64,000 nucleotides of DNA from Ruminococcus sp. YE71 (GTDB lineage: Bacteria; Bacillota; Clostridia; Oscillospirales; Ruminococcaceae): contig NZ_FPIR01000018.1 in assembly GCF_900119155.1 (NCBI RefSeq), forward strand, positions 1 through 64,000. Reading direction: 5' to 3'. The notes under the pieces were generated by a model. The model had not been told where the DNA came from and made no database searches. It saw nothing but the letters and a program-made list of their open reading frames with translations. A program made the position numbers and the translations under genes. Shown piece after piece: positions 60,047 to 64,000 of the stretch (positions are counted from its first letter, which is position 1; the number at the start of each line of letters is the position of its first letter).

Positions 60047-61186
60047 ATGAAAGCAAATTTGCCTTTTAAGCATATCATCACCGTGAAGAACGGTAAACAG
60101 TATGTGGTCTTTGATTACAGAGATGGTGAGGGAAAACGCAAGCGTAAGTGGGTCACCACGGGTCTGCCTGAGAAGTGTGCGAAAAAAGCACTGAATGACA
60201 AGGTGGAAGAAATTGTTGCAGAGTTCTACGAGAATTACCTCAATGGCAATGTCACCAAAACCGACAAGCCTACATCAAATATTCCACAGGTCAAGGTATC
60301 TGCAAATGCGGGAGATCTTGCCAATATGCTGTTCGGAGATTACGTTTACTACTGGTACAATACAGCAAAGTCCACTTTCTCTTATAATTCGGTGATCGAG
60401 TATGAACACTTCGCACGTCGCATCAGGGAATACTTTGACGAGAAGTATCCGGGTCTTAAACTCAATGAGGTCACAGGGCTTCACATTCAGCAGTATTACA
60501 ATGACCTGCATGAAAGCGGACGTAAATACAGCACAGTCCGTTCGTACCATGCATATCTGCATAGTGCGTTCAAGTATGCAGTTAAGATGGATATTCTGCT
60601 CGGCAATCCTACCGAAAAGGCACAGTTGCCGAGAAAGGAAAAGCGAGAGCCGACCTTTTATACCAAAGACGAGCTTGAAAAGCTCCTTGATGTATTTAAG
60701 GGTGATCGTCTTGAACTTGTAATCAATATCGCTGCATTCTACGGTCTGCGCCGTGGTGAGATCATCGGTCTGAACTGGGATTCCATTGACTTTGAAAACA
60801 AGACCATGACTATCCGCAGGAAGATCACGGGATCATACAAAAACGGTATAGGTGAGTATCTTCACATTGATAACGAATTAAAGACAGAATCGAGTGTCCG
60901 CACATTGCCGCTGATCCCTCGCATTGAAAAGATGCTGAGAGAACGCAAGGAACTGGAGGAGTATTACTCTGAACTACTCGGTGATGACTTTGACAGAACC
61001 TATGATGGATTTGTGTGCCGTGACAATACGGGAAAGCTCATTACGCCTTACTACGCTTCAAGTCACTTTAGAATTGTGATCCGAAACGCTGGGCTTAAAC
61101 ATATCCGTTTCCATGATCTTCGTCATTCATGTGCAAGCCTGATGGTCGCCAACGGTGTTCCTATGAAGGTTGTTCAGGAGTGGCTA
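60047..61186 (+). pseudogene. int: Tyrosine integrase of a Tn916/Tn1549-like element, C-terminus lost
   Basis: About 380 codons; AAGGAGG upstream. AP2-like arm-binding N-terminus (FKHIITVKNGKQYVVFDYRD), core-binding SAM-like domain (about 95-185), catalytic Arg in YGLRRGEIIGL and the HxxR box FHDLRHSC. At VVQEWL, just before the expected GH(S/T) and the catalytic Tyr, the sequence switches to a mobC gene, so the enzyme should be inactive. Confidence 0.8.
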
Positions 61187-61641
61187 CCACCGCCGAGGAC
61201 ACCGCTGCCGAGCCGATACCAATGCTCGAAGTCACCGAAACGGGTGAGGTAGATTTCACCGAACCGCCCGAAACCACCGAGGGTGAATCACCACCGCAGG
61301 ACACAGCCGACAGTACCGAGCCGAGGGAGGTACGCAAGCACCTTATCACATTCCGAGTGAATGACATGGAGCTTGAAGCGATCAACCGCAGATATGCTGA
61401 AACATCGTTCAGAAGCAGGGGCGATTTTTGCAGATATTCTGCACTGACCGTGATGAATGTTGAGGAAGATACCGAGGACATCAAGCAGATAGCACGGTAC
61501 ATATCTTCCATATCAAATTCGTTCAATCAGGTAGCCCACAGAGTAAATAAAGGCGGCAAGCTCTACGATGAAGATATTGCCGATATGAAAGAGAGGTTAG
61601 TGGAAGTTTGGCAGTTACTCGTATCCATACGATCCACACGG
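61187..61641 (+). pseudogene. MobC-like relaxosome protein, 5' truncated
   Basis: About 150 codons in a different frame from int. An acidic Pro/Glu/Thr-rich N-terminal part (PMLEVTETGEVDFTEPPETT) is followed by the MobC domain (RKHLITFRVNDMELEAINRR, FRSRGDFCRYSALTV, ISSISNSFNQVAHRVNKGGK). The natural end is probably near 61641, just inside the relaxase start. No start codon remains. Confidence 0.65.
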
Positions 61642-61720
61642 GAACATACGGTGCAATTGCTTATATCTGCAACCCGGACAAAACCGCAGACCGCCGTCTT
61701 AGCTACGCACGACCTATGTT
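61605..61720 (+). pseudogene. Relaxase (MobA/VirD2-like), N-terminal stub
   Basis: About 38 codons from a TTG at 61605: LAVTRIHTIHTGTYGAIAYI, then CNPDKTADRRLSYA. This is the start of firmicute MobP-type relaxases (TRIHxIxxT...AIxYIxNPxKT). It is cut after about residue 35, within an inverted repeat (61700-61710/61732-61742). Confidence 0.7.
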
Positions 61721-61742
61721 GTTAGCAACCTGTGCGTAGCTA
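61700..61742. repeat. 11-bp inverted repeat at the relaxase breakpo
   Basis: TAGCTACGCAC (61700-61710) and GTGCGTAGCTA (61732-61742) with a 21-bp centre. The left arm is relaxase coding sequence. The right arm is where the relaxase frame is lost, so the structure marks the recombination joint. Confidence 0.55.
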
Positions 61743-61777
61743 CTCTCATATTATTTGTGAGTAATCAACCGGAACAA

Positions 61778-61855
61778 ATCTGATAAATTGTTAAAAGCGC
61801 CTAATTTTAACAGATTTTTTAAAAAGTTGACAATTTATCTGATAAGATGTATAAT
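61778..61855 (+). promoter_or_regulatory. Promoter of the metalloprotease operon with inverted repeat
   Basis: TTGACA (61827-61832), 17-bp spacer, TATAAT (61850-61855). A perfect 14-bp inverted repeat, ATCTGATAAATTGT (61778-61791) and ACAATTTATCTGAT (61830-61843), overlaps the -35 and spacer, and a third half-site TAGATAAATT lies at 61861-61870. This looks like an operator system. Confidence 0.75.
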
Positions 61856-61935
61856 ATTATTAGATAAATTGACGTATTATCTTAAGATACCTGGTAGATA
61901 ATTTGAGATATGCTTTATGAAAGGATGTTATAGTT

Positions 61936-62583
61936 ATGAAAAGAAAACTGTTATGTTCATTTATATCTTTTGCAGTATTTATGTTTGCATTACCATTATC
62001 CACCACAGCTCATAATTCAGATTATTGGTCTGGTGTATATACAGGCTTTATAACTCAATCAAATCTTAAATTCAGAATTGAATCGACAGCGATCACTTCG
62101 CTATTAACATCAAGTGTGTATCATTCTGCATACAATTGGTCTGGAATTAGCAGCAATGTCGGAAATATAGGTGTAGCAATTGCTGCCCCCGGAATGCCTA
62201 CTACCGGATTTTTTTCGGTATATGGTCAGGTGCTGTATGGAGGAACGTTGGGGACAACGATTTATATGGATTCGTTAGGTAATATCGTTAACGCAAATTC
62301 TAATTGGCATATGGTTTGTATTCTGATGAATACAGATTTTTCTGCTTATAGCGGTACCGGCGATCCAACTCAGGTTGCAAAAAAAGTATTTATGCATGAG
62401 GTTGGGCATACATTGAAACTCTGTCATCCTGTATATTCACCCGGAGCTTCCGGACATACTTATAATGGCGGATATCCAAAAACTATTATGAATCAAGGAC
62501 TTCCTAAGAGTTCTACACCATGGGTCTCTGCTACTATTGCAGAACACGATAAATCAAATTTAAAAGCAAAATGGGGTGCTTAA
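61936..62583 (+). CDS. Secreted metzincin-type zinc metalloprotease
   Basis: 215 residues, AAAGGATG upstream. Signal peptide (KLLCSFISFAVFMFALPLST, cut near AHN). The zinc motif HEVGHTLKLCH gives His154, Glu155, His158 and His164 in the metzincin spacing HExxHxxxxxH. A Met-turn candidate follows in KTIMNQGLPK near residue 187. The rest matches no family I can name. Markedly AT-rich compared with neighbours, which suggests foreign origin. Three bases separate it from the lipoprotein gene. Confidence 0.8.
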   Translation: MKRKLLCSFISFAVFMFALPLSTTAHNSDYWSGVYTGFITQSNLKFRIESTAITSLLTSSVYHSAYNWSGISSNVGNIGVAIAAPGMPTTGFFSVYGQVLYGGTLGTTIYMDSLGNIVNANSNWHMVCILMNTDFSAYSGTGDPTQVAKKVFMHEVGHTLKLCHPVYSPGASGHTYNGGYPKTIMNQGLPKSSTPWVSATIAEHDKSNLKAKWGA

Positions 62584-62586
62584 ATA

Positions 62587-63381
62587 ATGAAAAAAGCCGT
62601 TATATTTATTGCTGCAATACTTTCTTTAGTGAGCTGCGGACATTCAACTGAAGCACAAGAGCCAAATATTTCATCAGATATGGCAACTGATTCAAAAATG
62701 GACACTACAACATATCCCGATAAATCACCGGCAGAATATAGTTCGGTAGTTAAAGTCGAGGGAGACAGAAACATCTATTATGATATTGATGAATTGTTTG
62801 AAGCATCTGACATTGTTGTCATTGGCGAATTTATAGGTGATATCTATCAAGATACGAGTTATCAGTATATTGAAGAATTTAAAAAGCCTGTTCTTTTTAA
62901 TGCTGTATCACATTGCAATATATCTGTAAAAAAAGTTATAAAAGGCACTCCTTCAGATATATTAAGTATATCTCAATGTTATGGAATTTCCAATGAAGGA
63001 GAACTTGTGTCTTTCAGTGGTCTTTCTCCAATGCAAAAAGGTGATATTTGGGTATTTTTCCTTAACTACGATGAGGTCAATGATACTTATTGGTGCGAAG
63101 GAGATTTTACAGGCAGATATCCTTTGCCTGATGAAACAATGCGTTCCAAAGCAAATGAGTATAAAAATGCTGTTTTAAAATATGAAGAACTGTTATCTGA
63201 GACAGAAAACAAATTATCTTCCTCCGATCAGCAGAAAGAAGCAGACAGTTACATATCAAAGATAAACGAAATATGTGGATCTGTAACACCGGAGGAAATG
63301 GGGTTGATAGACAACGAAAACCTAAATCTTAAGTTTGCGTTGTTTTCAGATCTTATTACTAAATACGAGATCGATATATGA
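62587..63381 (+). CDS. Lipoprotein partner of the metalloprotease
   Basis: 264 residues. Lipobox LSLVSC-G (Cys about 17), acidic linker, then an alpha/beta domain (IYYDIDELFEASDIVVIGEF, SVKKVIKGTPSDILSISQCY, KGDIWVFFLNYDEVNDTYWC) and a helical C-terminus. No family is recognised with certainty; the central part resembles small extracellular OB-like domains. Transcription with the protease suggests a substrate, inhibitor or immunity role, which is inference. Confidence 0.65.
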   Translation: MKKAVIFIAAILSLVSCGHSTEAQEPNISSDMATDSKMDTTTYPDKSPAEYSSVVKVEGDRNIYYDIDELFEASDIVVIGEFIGDIYQDTSYQYIEEFKKPVLFNAVSHCNISVKKVIKGTPSDILSISQCYGISNEGELVSFSGLSPMQKGDIWVFFLNYDEVNDTYWCEGDFTGRYPLPDETMRSKANEYKNAVLKYEELLSETENKLSSSDQQKEADSYISKINEICGSVTPEEMGLIDNENLNLKFALFSDLITKYEIDI

Positions 63382-63479
63382 TTTATGATTCAAGGACATT
63401 ATCTTATGATGAGATAGTGTCCTTGATTATATTTGATATGATAATATCATTGAATTTTTCAATTTGGTTCAGCCACAAG

Positions 63480-63834
63480 GAGAACCGCCTTAGCTTCGCA
63501 CGGCAAGACACCGACACGCCTGCGGGCAAATTCATGTTGACCGTGTTTGCAGCACTCTCTCAGTTGGAACGTGAGCAACTCAAACAGCGGCAGCGTGATG
63601 GCATCGAGATCGCTAAGGCACAGGGCAAGTACACAGGCAGAAAGCCGATTGAAATCGACTGGATAAGGTTCGGTCAGCTTTATGGGGAATGGAAGTCCAA
63701 GAGTATCACGGGGCGTGACTTTATGCGGAGAATGGTTAGCGTGAACTTGTTCATGCGGTCGGCATAACACTTTTTACCGCCGTGTCAGGGACTATGAAGC
63801 GGAACACGGAATAGCAGAGCCGACCTCTGCTTGA
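63480..63834 (+). pseudogene. Small serine resolvase, C-terminal part with frameshift
   Basis: About 85 codons (RLSFARQDTDTPAGKFMLTV, FAALSQLEREQLKQRQRDGI, GKYTGRKPIEID) of the resolvase/invertase E-helix and DNA-binding linker. After RDFMRRM an insertion of about 35 bp disturbs the frame; the usual end (NTFYRRVRDYEAEHGIAEP) is then readable in another frame to the TGA at 63832-63834. The catalytic serine domain is absent; upstream is unrelated sequence after the lipoprotein gene. Confidence 0.7.
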
Positions 63835-63841
63835 CAGCACC

Positions 63842-63854
63842 CTCAGACGAACGG
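63842..63854 (+). repeat. CTCAGACGAACGG box, copy 3
   Basis: The same 12-13-bp box occurs at 29346-29357 and 31033-31045, each time just after the end of a mobile-element gene and followed by a CTCAGA(G/A)CCGT arm. Confidence 0.6.
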
Positions 63855-63913
63855 AAAAGCCCCTCAGAACCGTCCGTGCCTGCGGAGCGGAAAACTAACC
63901 GCTTGATAAGAAA

Positions 63914-63952
63914 AGACCTGAGAAGTGCTTGTAAGCAAATCTCAGGTCTTTG
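63914..63952 (+). terminator. Terminator after the resolvase remnant
   Basis: AGACCTGAGA (63914-63923) and TCTCAGGTCT (63940-63949), then TTG; the T-run is short. Beyond it, to 64000, no feature is seen except a GC palindrome at the very end. Confidence 0.6.
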
Positions 63953-64000
63953 TCTGATATACAGTTCCAATAGAGTATGCTGTCATCGTGGCGCGCGCCA

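Noticed and set aside
61129-61725. 198-codon frame starting with MCKPDGRQRC
   Set aside because: Its first 20 residues are out-of-frame integrase sequence; only the mobC part from about 61187 is real.
61797-61820. TAAAAGCGCCTAATTTTA as a transcription terminator
   Set aside because: The stem is A/T only, has a long loop and lies directly upstream of a good -35; more likely part of the operator region.
63989-64000. TGGCGCGCGCCA palindrome at the right edge
   Set aside because: A 12-bp GC palindrome at the window end cannot be interpreted without the next bases.
1-64000. tRNA, rRNA or riboswitch genes
   Set aside because: No cloverleaf, rRNA signature or known riboswitch core was recognised by eye; a covariance-model scan would be needed to exclude short RNAs.

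Overview
The window looks like chromosomal DNA of an anaerobic gut Firmicute close to Ruminococcus (Oscillospiraceae). The evidence is the style of the secreted proteins (BspA-type leucine-rich repeats plus fibronectin type III domains behind a shared Ala/Thr-rich leader), an anaerobic redox set (class I hybrid cluster protein, CoA-disulfide-reductase-like flavoprotein, ferredoxins, iron alcohol dehydrogenases), Gram-positive ribosome binding sites and promoters, and many fragments of Tn1549-like integrative elements. The genus is inferred from protein style only. No rRNA, tRNA or CRISPR array was seen.

Layout. 0-0.4 kb: start of an IS66 element. 0.4-6.1 kb: a tandem family of secreted FN3 proteins ending in a 988-residue LRR/FN3 protein. 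6.3-9.1 kb: IS256 and Rpn transposase remnants and an AAA/PD-(D/E)XK protein. 9.3-14.1 kb: hairpin array, a MITE-like inverted repeat, a primase/HU/DNA-methyltransferase module, a truncated mobC and a VbhA-Fic toxin-antitoxin pair. 14.45-27.03 kb: an 11-kb redox and nitrosative-stress island (CoA-disulfide reductase, two Crp/Fnr regulators, thioredoxin, ferredoxins, Hcp) lying between two 810-bp inverted copies of a mobile-element segment. 27.1-38.9 kb: LD-carboxypeptidase, mobC, then a mostly minus-strand run of small-molecule-modifying enzymes (nucleotidyltransferase, HIT, S41 peptidase, two NUDIX, two beta-lactamase-like proteins, one fused to an Ntn-hydrolase-like domain). 39.2-52.6 kb: a TetR-controlled flavoenzyme operon and a LysR-flanked flavodoxin/cyclophilin-like set, bracketed by two copies of the C-terminus of a giant ICE helicase. 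52.6-64 kb: IS110 remnant with a highly structured flank, NYN protein, MerR regulator, alcohol dehydrogenase, ICE gene fragments, Xis/Int, mobC and relaxase stubs, an AT-rich secreted metalloprotease/lipoprotein pair and a resolvase stub.

The clearest regulatory logic is in the redox island. Two minus-strand promoters (ferredoxin operon and trx) each carry the same TGTGAC-TTG-GTCAC site at the same distance from TATAAT. A different palindrome sits near -41.5 of the hcp operon and also inside the transcribed leader of the adjacent Crp/Fnr gene. TetR (TGACACnGTGTCA x2), MerR (19-bp spacer with an internal dyad) and LysR (dyad over the -10) promoters are also readable.

An unusual number of genes are cut off and joined directly to unrelated genes, often making long chimeric reading frames. 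This is either real mosaicism of decayed integrative elements or assembly chimerism, and the sequence alone cannot separate them. End coordinates of fragments at these joints are approximate.
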